From: an uncultured Bacteroidales bacterium
Lineage (GTDB): Bacteria > Bacteroidota > Bacteroidia > Bacteroidales > UBA932
Assembly (NCBI GenBank): GCA_945948555.1
Contig: CAMFBM010000002.1
Location: forward strand, 60,105-124,104
Length of the DNA: 64,000 nucleotides
Direction of reading: 5' to 3'
A model generated the notes under the pieces. It had not been told where the DNA came from. It did no database searches and saw only the letters and a list, made by a program, of their open reading frames with translations. Below, piece after piece: positions 49,054-58,900 of this stretch (positions within the stretch are counted from its first letter, which is position 1; every line of letters begins with the position of its first letter). A program made the position numbers and the translations under genes.

Positions 49054-51693
49054 TTATTTGTTGATTAAGGAGACAGGAATTTTCCAGGTTTGTGATGTCC
49101 TGATACCTGGTTTTGTTTCACCTCCGATAACGTAAATATAATCACCGTCGAATACACATCCGGCTCCGGCAAGAGCTGTCATACCGGTTTCAACTGTAGA
49201 AAGCCAGGAATTGTCCACCGGATTGTAAATCCTGATTTTTCTGTTGAACTTGTAATGCGAAGGCGGCATTGCCAAATAGTCTTCCTGCTGTTTTCCCTGA
49301 GCATTCAGAGCATAGTTGAAGATTTCCCGGTCAGTCCCTCCTATGACTGCTGCTTTCCCGTCGTTCAGAACCACAATGGCAGAACCTGTAAATGTTCCGT
49401 TGTCCGGTATCTGCCCTGATTCTATACATTTGCCCTCGTGCAAATCTATTTCCCAGCAAGTTGAAGATGCTTTCTTTTCTATTGGGTCAAATCCTCCCCA
49501 AACAATCAGGCGATTTTTGTAAACCATTGTAACAGGCTGAACGAGACTCTGTGGCAACTTTCCAAGGAGAGACCATTTTATTTCATTTCCCGTGAAAACC
49601 CCTTTGTAGATATTTCTTGATACCCCATTGTGAGTGAATCCGCCTGCTATGTATATCTCACGTCCTTTGGATGCATATCCCACCTGTTCCAATGCTTCCG
49701 GAAGAGGGGAGTTCAATTCCCGGACTTTAATGTTGTCGTTGACCTCAGAGATGCAATAGACACTTCTGACAGGTCCATTTCCATCATTGCCTCCAACTGT
49801 CAGCATCATTCCTCTGATGGAAAATGTTGCTCCGTAAGCCAGGGGACAAGGTAGTTCCCCACACTTTTCCCATTTGTCCTTAAAGCGGAAAATGTCTTTG
49901 TAATAATGTTTTTTTCCTCCGTTTATCAGAGGAACTTCCGGAAAATTTGTCCCGCCTGCACAAACTACCTGTCCGGACACCAACCCACAGAACATCGCGG
50001 AAAGTCCTTTTTCAGAGCCTTTGCTCCCGCAATCCAGCAGTCCGATATCCTCAAAGGATGGTGTAGCATCATCACAATGAATGATGTCTTCCAGTTTAAT
50101 AGCCTGAAAGACAAGTTGAGAGGTGCTGCCTTCGTACAATATGCCGACAGTTTCCCTGTCGATCATTGTCAGACACGAGTATCCCCACAATTCTTCGGCA
50201 TCAAGCATAAGTGAATTTTCTTCTTTCCAGGTGTAACCTCCGTCCAGACTGGCCTTGATAGTCATATGATTCCGTCCCTTTGATGTCGCAGGGTTTGAAA
50301 ACAGAAGTATGTCTTTCCCGAATATGTTGTCTTCTGCCTTAATTTTAATCAGACTTGCCATACATACTGGCTCAATCAGGCTCCCCGATGACGGATGTTC
50401 TGTCCAGGTTTTACCCATATCATCAGTTATATGAACTGCTCGTCCTGTTTTTCTGTTATCCCGCATATTCAACATCAGTCTGCCGGGAGAGAGTTCGACG
50501 ACAGAGGATTCTGTCGTATTTGCCTTGGCTCCGTTGAATACTTTCCAGTTTTCTCCTTTGTCTTTACTGAAAATGATACTTGAATATGGAATGCGGGTGG
50601 AATCAATGTATTGAAAAGGGAACACAAGTGTTCCGTCATCCATTGAAATGCCCCTTCCCGGCCCCTGTAATGTGAGATACCAATGATTTTGTTTAACTTG
50701 TGATGTGATGTTTTGCGGTTCAGACCAGGTTACTCCATCGTCCTTGCTCCTGCAGAGCATCAATTGTCCGGTCTGTTGAGCAGAAACGCCTTGCCCTGCT
50801 GCAGTCCATGCCCGGTCTCCTCCAAGACCGTGAGTCCATAATGCAAGCACGAAAATTTCACCGGATGAGGAATCTACAAGGATACAAGGGTCGCCGATGC
50901 CATTCTGAGCATGTGGAAGGCCACCCCATTCACCCATATCCATTATAGTCTTCATCTTCTCCCATGTCCTTCCGCCGTCTATGCTGCGACTCATTCCTAT
51001 GTCAATGTTATTCTGCAAATCAAGACTGGAATCGTGTCTTATGTCGTACACAGCGACAAGTGTTCCGGATGGTGTTGTCACAATACCAGGGATTCTGTAT
51101 GCACAAACTCCGTCCTGTCCGCTTTGCCGGAGGGGGATTGCGAGACGTCTGGAAGGATTACCTTCCATATTCGGAATTATGTTCTTCCCTCCAATGGACA
51201 AGCAGGAGATATTCATACGGAAGGTGTCAGAGATTTTCCTGACTTTGTCCGGGAAAACTTCCGCACTGATCTGGAAATGATGTATTCCTTTCTGTAAGGG
51301 GAGATTACAGTTAAATTTTATGTTTTCTCCATTGCATATCCCTATTGTTCTGACAAAGTCGGAATCGTTCCAGAGATTTTGTCCACCACCATATCTCTTA
51401 ATCATATCCTTCATTACGAAAGATTTTGTATTTGATGGTATGACAGACATCGAACCGGAATATTTCAACTTGACTCTCCCTATGGCATTAATCTCGATAC
51501 CTGACAACTCTATTGATATCGAGTCAAGAAATGACGTATTGTCCAGTCGTAATGAAATCTCTGCAACAATGTTATCCTCAGTCCCCGCAAGTACTGGAAA
51601 TGAAGGATATGACACAGTGGCCCGTTGTGCGGACATCTTTATGCAGGTGCCGCACAACAGGATGGTTATTAGTATTTTAGAGATATCCTTCAT
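49054..51693 (-). CDS. Sialidase fused to a C-terminal NanM/cyclically-permuted mutarotase-like kelch domain
   Basis: YRIPGIV (FRIP-like), Asp boxes SIDGGRTW, SKDDGVTW, SLDGGYTW; C-terminal AGGTNFPEVPLINGGKKHYYKDIFRF...IYVIGGETKPGIRT kelch repeats. Confidence 0.88.
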   Translation of the reverse strand: MKDISKILITILLCGTCIKMSAQRATVSYPSFPVLAGTEDNIVAEISLRLDNTSFLDSISIELSGIEINAIGRVKLKYSGSMSVIPSNTKSFVMKDMIKRYGGGQNLWNDSDFVRTIGICNGENIKFNCNLPLQKGIHHFQISAEVFPDKVRKISDTFRMNISCLSIGGKNIIPNMEGNPSRRLAIPLRQSGQDGVCAYRIPGIVTTPSGTLVAVYDIRHDSSLDLQNNIDIGMSRSIDGGRTWEKMKTIMDMGEWGGLPHAQNGIGDPCILVDSSSGEIFVLALWTHGLGGDRAWTAAGQGVSAQQTGQLMLCRSKDDGVTWSEPQNITSQVKQNHWYLTLQGPGRGISMDDGTLVFPFQYIDSTRIPYSSIIFSKDKGENWKVFNGAKANTTESSVVELSPGRLMLNMRDNRKTGRAVHITDDMGKTWTEHPSSGSLIEPVCMASLIKIKAEDNIFGKDILLFSNPATSKGRNHMTIKASLDGGYTWKEENSLMLDAEELWGYSCLTMIDRETVGILYEGSTSQLVFQAIKLEDIIHCDDATPSFEDIGLLDCGSKGSEKGLSAMFCGLVSGQVVCAGGTNFPEVPLINGGKKHYYKDIFRFKDKWEKCGELPCPLAYGATFSIRGMMLTVGGNDGNGPVRSVYCISEVNDNIKVRELNSPLPEALEQVGYASKGREIYIAGGFTHNGVSRNIYKGVFTGNEIKWSLLGKLPQSLVQPVTMVYKNRLIVWGGFDPIEKKASSTCWEIDLHEGKCIESGQIPDNGTFTGSAIVVLNDGKAAVIGGTDREIFNYALNAQGKQQEDYLAMPPSHYKFNRKIRIYNPVDNSWLSTVETGMTALAGAGCVFDGDYIYVIGGETKPGIRTSQTWKIPVSLINK

Positions 51694-53200
51694 TTTGTTT
51701 CACAAAATTGTCTTTTGAAAGAACGCCGGCATCAATAGGCCAAACAAGTTTCAACTCATTGCCTCCAACCAGATTAAGTGCATATTTACCTCCGAGCATA
51801 CGCCTCACATCATACCACCGTTTCCCTTCTGCAACGAATTCCCAGGTTCGTTCCTGAAGGATGGCCTCTTCTGCAGCAGTCTTGTCCGTGTATGTGAAAG
51901 CAGGAACTCCGGCCCTGTTCCTGACGACATTGATCCATTTTGCGGTTTCTGTCTTGTCATCAAGTTCATTGTAAATTTCGGCAAGCATTAGCGCAATATC
52001 CATGTATCTGTAAATAGGAATATCGTTGGTATATTGTACTTTACCGTCTTTCAGGTCACCGAGGAATTTTCTTAGCGAACGCCCGGCAGGATAAATCGTT
52101 CCGTCGGATTCTTTCAGATAATATTGCAGGAAAGTGTTATCTCTTCTCGTGTCGGAATCAGAAAATGACTCCCACAAATCAAGGGTATATTCATACCTCT
52201 GGTTGCCAGAACCTATGTTCAGTATATTACCGAGTTTATTCCCCGTCTCGTCAAGAAATTTTGTAAAGATCGCTATGTTGTAAGTAAAATACACAAAGTG
52301 ATTGGTACTTTCCCCTAGCATGTATCTTGCTGCGAATATTGTCTCTTTGTTCGAGTCTTTATTGGCTACGGAAAAGGCATTGATGAAAGATGAGTTGTAC
52401 CCGTAATGAGGCTCGGCGTCAATCAAGGCCTCCTTTGCTGCTTGAAGGTCTTCCCTGGAATTATCGCTGAGGACCTTATTGCCTTTCAGAGGTTTGACTT
52501 TTGCACCCCACAACAGCACCTCCGCTTTCAGACATTGTGATGCCGCTTTGTTCCAATAGCAGTTCATATTCTTGTAATGGTTATAACCCAGGTCCTTGTA
52601 GAAGTCGCAGGATTTTTCCACATCACTTTTTATGAATTCCCATATTTCCTTTTCTGATGATCTCGGTTTGTCAAGCTTCTCAAGATTGTCTGTCATAAGT
52701 ACATCGGGGTATTCGCACAAAGGAACTCCTCCAAATGTTCGCAGGAGATGGAAATAGTAAAATGCTCTTATTCCATGCAACTGTCCCAGAAATGTCTTTC
52801 TGCTATTGTCATCAAGGAAAGAACAGGCATTGCTGACTTTGTCGATTGCATGATTTATTTGGTAGATATCCATGTAGAAGTTTCCCCAGTTTGTGATACA
52901 AGGGTTTGCTTCTGACAAATTGTTACCGACTGCCTCAATGTTGTATGCTCCTTCCCCGGTTGAAGTAACTGATTCAGTACTCAAGGTTCCGCCTCTCAAC
53001 TCGCCCATTATCATCATGGTTTCCATTCTGGATCTGAGTCTGAAATGCAATCCGGTCATAAATCGTTCACATTGTTCCGGCGTGTTCCAATAGTTGTTCA
53101 GACCATAATTGTCAATAGGTCCCAACTCCAAGGCACTGCAAGACACCAGAATGAGGGAGAATACCCCAGGTATAATGTGTTTTATAAGTTTCATTATCAA
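51677..53200 (-). CDS. susD-like: SusD/RagB family nutrient-binding lipoprotein
   Basis: 507 aa; lipobox LILVSCSALELGP, C-terminal RNRAGVPAFT...ILQERTWEFVAEGKRWYDVRRM. Confidence 0.95.
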   Translation of the reverse strand: MIMKLIKHIIPGVFSLILVSCSALELGPIDNYGLNNYWNTPEQCERFMTGLHFRLRSRMETMMIMGELRGGTLSTESVTSTGEGAYNIEAVGNNLSEANPCITNWGNFYMDIYQINHAIDKVSNACSFLDDNSRKTFLGQLHGIRAFYYFHLLRTFGGVPLCEYPDVLMTDNLEKLDKPRSSEKEIWEFIKSDVEKSCDFYKDLGYNHYKNMNCYWNKAASQCLKAEVLLWGAKVKPLKGNKVLSDNSREDLQAAKEALIDAEPHYGYNSSFINAFSVANKDSNKETIFAARYMLGESTNHFVYFTYNIAIFTKFLDETGNKLGNILNIGSGNQRYEYTLDLWESFSDSDTRRDNTFLQYYLKESDGTIYPAGRSLRKFLGDLKDGKVQYTNDIPIYRYMDIALMLAEIYNELDDKTETAKWINVVRNRAGVPAFTYTDKTAAEEAILQERTWEFVAEGKRWYDVRRMLGGKYALNLVGGNELKLVWPIDAGVLSKDNFVKQNEGYL

Positions 53201-53219
53201 TGTTTTTTATGTGTCAATG

Positions 53220-56200
53220 TCAGAAAGTTGCCTTTATTCCGAACAACAAGGTTCGAGGTATTCCATACCCTCCTGTTGCTTCTGCTCCGTATTCCGGACT
53301 GTAAAGCGTTGATTGTGTGATGTAGAACAAGTTTTGTCCGCTGATGGAGAATGTCAGGTTTTTCATTTTTATGGCCTTGCTCCATTTCTGTGGAAGCGTG
53401 TAACTAAGACTGATTTCCCTAGCGCAGAGATAGCTGCTGTCTTCGTAGAAGATGTCGCTGGCTCTGTAATTATTGCGGTATTTGTTGTCTGCATACATCA
53501 GAATCGGATATTTTGCATCGGGACGCTGCTCTGACCAGGTGTCCTTGCTTTCCTTGATGGTGTTGAAGGTCCCTTGTGCAAGGCTCATATACCATTTCTT
53601 TCTTGAATTGAAGGCCACATAGTCTCCGGCATAATCAAATTTGGCATAAAGAGCCAGCCCTTTCCACTCTACGGACAAGTTGATTCCACCGACCCATCTC
53701 GGAACAGTGTTCCCCATATAAATCTGGTCATATTGATCAATCTGTCCGTCTTTGTTCACATCATAGAAAATGGCATCTCCGAGTTGGAGAAGTTGCCCCT
53801 TGCTCTGTTCTTCTTTAGTCAATGTTTCCCAAATCCCCGGTCCATATATTGTTCCAGAACTTGGTGTTGTGTCCTTGTACCAGGCGTATTTGGCCAGTTC
53901 TTCATTGCTTCTTACAATCTCCATCATCTTGAAGGCATAGGCAACTCCATATTCCTGCCCTTCCTGATAACCTCCCACCCAGACAAGTTCTCCGGTTTTC
54001 GGGTCATAAACCTGACTTCCTCCCTGCCGGTTGTTCTCGTTACCATTGTCCGGTAGAGAAATAATTCTGGATCTCATATATGTCGCATTGGCTCCTAACC
54101 TGATATTCCAGTTCCTGTCGTGGTACAATGTCGCGTCAACTTCAAGTTCAACACCTCTGTTCCTTACACTGCCGTTGTTGGTGTATTGTGAACCGACTCC
54201 GCTTGAGGACGGGAATGGAACGCTGGCCAGCAAATCGGATGTAAGTTTGTTGTAAAAGCCGGCGGAAACGCTTAATCTGTCCCAAAATACAGCTTCAACT
54301 GCCACATCTGTAGATGTCGTCTTTTCCCAACGCAGGTCCGGATATGCAAGTTTGTTAATCAATATTCCGTATTCATCGTTGTAATTCCCTGTTTTGCCGT
54401 AATTGCCCTGAAGGTCGTAAGCTCCAGCAAGTATATTGACATTTCCGTTCTGACCGAAACCGACGCGAAGTTTCAGGGATGACAGCCAATCCTCCGAACC
54501 ACGCATGAAGTTTTCTTTGTGAATGTTCCAGGCGGCGCTTATTCCCGGGAAAAATCCCCATTTGTTGTTCACGAGTTTTGAATATCCGTCATATCTTGCT
54601 GAGAATGAAAGCAGATACCTGCCCTTCCAGTCATACATTATGTTCCCGAAAAATGACATGCTTCTTTCCCTTGTGTGGGTGGAATTCATGTTGATTTTCG
54701 TGATATTGTTCTGCTCGGTTTTGTCAAAATAACCGAGACTGATAAAGTCATCCGAGTCCGCACCTTGTCCGTAAGCTGAAAACCCGTATGTGTTTTTGTC
54801 CCAGAATTCGAATCCGGCAACGATGTTCAGGTTGTGGTCATTCCAGGAGTTTGTGTATCCAAGCAGGGCATTGTAGGTCTGGTCAAGACGGCGGGCGTAA
54901 TTGTTCGTGACGCCTCTGTCACTATTCCATATTCCCGGTTTGGAAATATATTTTTTGTTCGCCTTCTCCGTCTCTGTCATGTTTAGATACCACATTCCAT
55001 TGATTTTCAGGGAAAGATGTTTCGTGAGATTGAAATTCAAGCCCTGGGTCAATGTCAATCGGTAATTGTTGTGCCTGCGGTAGAAAAATTCTTTGGCTGC
55101 ATCCCAGTTGCCGTTCTCCCAATTAGTTGTGCAGTAAATCGGCTCTCCATCCTTGTTGTACTGTCTCATTGTCGGAGGAGCGGAGTACATTATACCGAAG
55201 AAATTCTTCTCACCACCGCTGATGTAATCGGAAACCTTTGAGTCATCAGACTTGCTGAAATTGACACTTGTAGTACTTTCAAGCCAATCGGTCAGTTTGT
55301 AGGATCCTTTTCCCATAAGGGAAATTCTTGAATATGAGGAAATGACAGGGAAACCTTTCTCATCATAATATCCGATTCCGGCATAGTATTTACCTTTTTT
55401 GTTTCCGCCACTTGCGGAAATATTGTAATCCTGGGTAAGTGCCATGTCCCTCACAGATACGTCTTTTGAAGAAAACTCATTGTAAATTATGGTTTTTCCT
55501 GTAATCGGATCTGTCATGCTTCTGTATCCCTGATCAAGAAGGAACCTGTTTTCATCTGTAAGAAACATAGTGCTATATACACCTTCTGCGGATTCATTCC
55601 CGTTTGCGTCATACACATTGCCTGTCCCGTATGGCCCCGGAGCAGACAGAGATGCAATATTCCCGGATCGGTAGGCTGCCATCCTGAGGTAATACAGATA
55701 GTCGGCTCCGTCAAGGAAGTCATTGGTATTTCTAAGCCAGTTCATTCCAACATTGGCCTTGAAGGAGATTTCCGCTTTGCCTTCGTGTCCCTGTTTTGTC
55801 GTTACCAGAACAACTCCGGCATTAGCTTTTGCTCCGTAAAGTGCTGTGGCGGCAGCATCCTTTAGAATTTCAATTGACTCTATGTCGTGATTGTTGATGT
55901 CAGAGAGATCCGGCTTCTGCACACCGTCTATTATGTATAAAGGAGTGCCTGTTCCGTTAAGTGCCGCACCTCCCCTGATGACAATAGAAGGAGATGTCCC
56001 CGGTTGACCGCTGGTGGTCGCGATACGCACTCCCGTTACAGTTCCGGAAAGGGATTTCAGAACGTTGGAATGTGCTCCTCTTCCGATTTCGTCTTCTGTG
56101 ACTTTTGAAATTGCTGCCGTCAACTTGTCCTTGCTGACGGTCTGCCCGTATCCGGTAACGATAACTTCGTTCAGGCTGAGCACATCGTCTTTCAAGGTGA

Positions 56201-56477
56201 CATCAATGACTTTTTTGTCTTCGCATTCAATTTCCTCCGTTACATAGCTCAAGGAGCTGAAGACAAGCACGGATTTCCTGGATTTTAGAGAAATGGAGTA
56301 TACTCCGGAAACATCAGTTACAGTTCCGTTGTCAGTACCTCTTTCATATACCGTAACTCCGGGCAATGGAACTCCATAACTGTCAGTAACCTTTCCGCTT
56401 ATTTCCGCTCCAGTTTGTGCGGCCATAAGAATCGGAAACAAAAAGATGGCTGATATTATTGTTGCTAATTTGTTCAT
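53220..56477 (-). CDS. susC-like: SusC/RagA family TonB-dependent receptor
   Basis: 1085 aa; carboxypeptidase-like GKVTDSYGVPLPGVTVYERGT, plug IRGGAALNGTGTPLYIIDGVQ, C-terminal IPRTLLFGIKATF. Confidence 0.96.
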   Translation of the reverse strand: MNKLATIISAIFLFPILMAAQTGAEISGKVTDSYGVPLPGVTVYERGTDNGTVTDVSGVYSISLKSRKSVLVFSSLSYVTEEIECEDKKVIDVTLKDDVLSLNEVIVTGYGQTVSKDKLTAAISKVTEDEIGRGAHSNVLKSLSGTVTGVRIATTSGQPGTSPSIVIRGGAALNGTGTPLYIIDGVQKPDLSDINNHDIESIEILKDAAATALYGAKANAGVVLVTTKQGHEGKAEISFKANVGMNWLRNTNDFLDGADYLYYLRMAAYRSGNIASLSAPGPYGTGNVYDANGNESAEGVYSTMFLTDENRFLLDQGYRSMTDPITGKTIIYNEFSSKDVSVRDMALTQDYNISASGGNKKGKYYAGIGYYDEKGFPVISSYSRISLMGKGSYKLTDWLESTTSVNFSKSDDSKVSDYISGGEKNFFGIMYSAPPTMRQYNKDGEPIYCTTNWENGNWDAAKEFFYRRHNNYRLTLTQGLNFNLTKHLSLKINGMWYLNMTETEKANKKYISKPGIWNSDRGVTNNYARRLDQTYNALLGYTNSWNDHNLNIVAGFEFWDKNTYGFSAYGQGADSDDFISLGYFDKTEQNNITKINMNSTHTRERSMSFFGNIMYDWKGRYLLSFSARYDGYSKLVNNKWGFFPGISAAWNIHKENFMRGSEDWLSSLKLRVGFGQNGNVNILAGAYDLQGNYGKTGNYNDEYGILINKLAYPDLRWEKTTSTDVAVEAVFWDRLSVSAGFYNKLTSDLLASVPFPSSSGVGSQYTNNGSVRNRGVELEVDATLYHDRNWNIRLGANATYMRSRIISLPDNGNENNRQGGSQVYDPKTGELVWVGGYQEGQEYGVAYAFKMMEIVRSNEELAKYAWYKDTTPSSGTIYGPGIWETLTKEEQSKGQLLQLGDAIFYDVNKDGQIDQYDQIYMGNTVPRWVGGINLSVEWKGLALYAKFDYAGDYVAFNSRKKWYMSLAQGTFNTIKESKDTWSEQRPDAKYPILMYADNKYRNNYRASDIFYEDSSYLCAREISLSYTLPQKWSKAIKMKNLTFSISGQNLFYITQSTLYSPEYGAEATGGYGIPRTLLFGIKATF

Positions 56478-56491
56478 TGTTGATAGATTTG

Positions 56492-57709
56492 TCAGAACCA
56501 GAAATTGTAATCAGTCAGATCAGAAGGAAGAATTATCAAGTCAAGTCGCATCCAGCCTGGGGTGCGGTTTGAACTTTTGATGAATCCTTTCTCCGGACCT
56601 GCTTCAAAGACAATGGCAAGACTTCCGTCTTCCAATAATGTCATATCTGAATACCCGGAAGCAAGTTCGTACAATACCTGGTTCTTTGACCAGTGTGTAC
56701 CGTTGGTAGTACTTCTGAATAATTTAAGACCGTATCTGTTGTCGTGCCCGGAGGAAGCAGGTCCACCTGCCGGACCGCAGTAGAAAACGATGTCGTTTCC
56801 TGTGCCAAGGACACTTGCTTCACATCCTCCTTCAATTATAGGAAGAGCTCCGTCGGAAAGGGGAGTTGACCAACTGTTTCCCCCATCTGAGGAAGAGGCG
56901 GTGTATCGATATGCACCCCGTCTGATGTTGAGATGCAGTTTGTCTTTTCCCGACTCTGCAATTTGGGCCTCTCCGGATTGGGTCGCAACTCCGCAATGCC
57001 AGTTTTCCCCGTTGTCATCTGACCAGATGCAGTATCCGCTGCCCGAACTCCCGTTGTGTTGTCTGGTAATGACAACAAGTCTGCCTGCGTATTTGCCTTC
57101 TTTTATCCTAATTCCGTGTCCTGGACCGAAGCCTGAACTGAACATTCCTTCAGCAAGAATCCTGTCTGAAACATCCTCCGGGATAGACCAGGTTACGCCG
57201 TTGTCAATTGAGAATGACATAAAGGCTCTGTTGTTTCTTACATCAGTATTCAACTTGTTCCAGCGGGTAAAGAATACTATTATTTTACCATTGGCGTCAA
57301 CAACAGGGGTAGGGTCCATATATGCATATTCGCCGGAATTGATGCTGCCGGTTATACTTGTGGAAGCGGACCACGTTTCTCCGTTGTCTGTGCTTCTTTT
57401 GCAGACTATGTCAGTGTAACTTTTGTCCACCCACGAATTGTGCCGGTCTTCACAGAAAATCAGCAGGGAACCATCTTGTGCCGTTACTATTGACGGGATT
57501 CTGTAAACCTGGTTGTTGGGACCGGAATGATAGACAGATGTCCTTTTGACTGAAGCTGCCCCAATGCTTTCCGTGCCTTCAGGTCCTTTGTCCGGCATCA
57601 GCGGGTCAGTGACTTCCGGTCTCTGGATTTCATTGGTGCAGGCTGTGGATATGCCGGCACTTGCAATCATAAGGAGAACTCCTATTATAAAAGAATGCTT
57701 TCTCATCAT
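56492..57709 (-). CDS. Exo-alpha-sialidase (lipoprotein)
   Basis: 405 aa; YRIPSIV, Asp boxes STDNGETW, SIDNGVTW, SDDNGENW, SSDGGNSW; Cys-containing leader ISTACTNE. Confidence 0.92.
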   Translation of the reverse strand: MMRKHSFIIGVLLMIASAGISTACTNEIQRPEVTDPLMPDKGPEGTESIGAASVKRTSVYHSGPNNQVYRIPSIVTAQDGSLLIFCEDRHNSWVDKSYTDIVCKRSTDNGETWSASTSITGSINSGEYAYMDPTPVVDANGKIIVFFTRWNKLNTDVRNNRAFMSFSIDNGVTWSIPEDVSDRILAEGMFSSGFGPGHGIRIKEGKYAGRLVVITRQHNGSSGSGYCIWSDDNGENWHCGVATQSGEAQIAESGKDKLHLNIRRGAYRYTASSSDGGNSWSTPLSDGALPIIEGGCEASVLGTGNDIVFYCGPAGGPASSGHDNRYGLKLFRSTTNGTHWSKNQVLYELASGYSDMTLLEDGSLAIVFEAGPEKGFIKSSNRTPGWMRLDLIILPSDLTDYNFWF

Positions 57710-57715
57710 TTTTCG

Positions 57716-58900
57716 TTATTTCAATATTTTATCATATTCTGCAATTGCTGTCATCAACATCCGCGGGATGTGGAAAGGCCCCTTGAACATATTCCCTTTG
57801 GCATCCTGAGCTACTGTCCCGTCCCTGTGAAGATAGCCGTACCATTCACCGTATTCTTTGTCCGGCAGATGAGTAAAGGCCCAGTCGAATGCGAGTCTGT
57901 GCATTTGAAGGTACTTTTCGTCTCCGGTGGTATTGAAAGCATACAATGTGGCGAGAATTGTCTCGCATTGAGGCCACCAGAATTTCATATCCTGGGAATA
58001 GTCCTGATGAGGGAATCCCTTGCAGTCCCTGAAATTTATGAGACCTCCGAATTCTTTGTCCCAGCCCCAGTCCCAAGCCCAGTCGATGATTTGTGTTCCC
58101 ATCCGTATTAGTTCCTGGTCATTGCCTCTGGACCTTGCCAGGTCAAGAATGAACCATCCGGTTTCCATACAGTGACCCGGATTGATTGTCCTTCCCGCAC
58201 AGGTGTCAATAAATTCTCCATCTGGACCGACCATTTCGAGGATGGTCTTGAACTCCGGATGCATAAAATAATTCTTTAACTCTTCAACAGATTTGTCGAC
58301 CGTTGACTGGAGCAAAGGATCATTGCAGACCTGTCCCAGCACTGTCGCGACATTAATGAGAATCATTGTGATTGAATGGCCGCGGCTGTCAAACATATAT
58401 TTGGGTTGAAGGAATCCTGGTGTTTCGAGCATTCTGAGAATGTTCCTGAACATCGCCATTGCCTTGTCTGCATATTCTCCTTTGTCGGAAGCCTTTGCAT
58501 ACTCTGCAAAGGCTATTGTGGCAAAACATTCAGAGAAGACATATCTTCTTTTTTGGACCGGCCGGCCTTCGGCAGTGACGGCAAAAAACATATGGCCGTC
58601 ACTGTCGATGCAGTGGTCTTCGATGAACTTTATTGTATTGGCTGCCGCATCAAGCCACTCCGGTTCCCGTCCGATTTTGTTATAGGCTGCACTGCATATG
58701 TAACCGAATCTGCCCTGAAACCAGACGGATTTTGTGCTGTCCATAAGTCTGCCGGTTCTGTCAAGATTCGTGTAAACACCGCCGTTGACTTTGTCCACAC
58801 CATACTTCATCCAGAATGGCATAATGTTCTCCTTCAGGGATACTTCGCTTGTCTGCTTGCAAAAGTGAATATAATCCTTGTCAATCATTGCCCTTTTCAT
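57716..58900 (-). CDS. N-acylglucosamine 2-epimerase (AGE) family protein
   Basis: 394 aa; WFQGRFGYICSAAYN, NPGHCMETGWFILDLAR, KFWWPQCETILATLYA. Confidence 0.9.
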   Translation of the reverse strand: MKRAMIDKDYIHFCKQTSEVSLKENIMPFWMKYGVDKVNGGVYTNLDRTGRLMDSTKSVWFQGRFGYICSAAYNKIGREPEWLDAAANTIKFIEDHCIDSDGHMFFAVTAEGRPVQKRRYVFSECFATIAFAEYAKASDKGEYADKAMAMFRNILRMLETPGFLQPKYMFDSRGHSITMILINVATVLGQVCNDPLLQSTVDKSVEELKNYFMHPEFKTILEMVGPDGEFIDTCAGRTINPGHCMETGWFILDLARSRGNDQELIRMGTQIIDWAWDWGWDKEFGGLINFRDCKGFPHQDYSQDMKFWWPQCETILATLYAFNTTGDEKYLQMHRLAFDWAFTHLPDKEYGEWYGYLHRDGTVAQDAKGNMFKGPFHIPRMLMTAIAEYDKILK

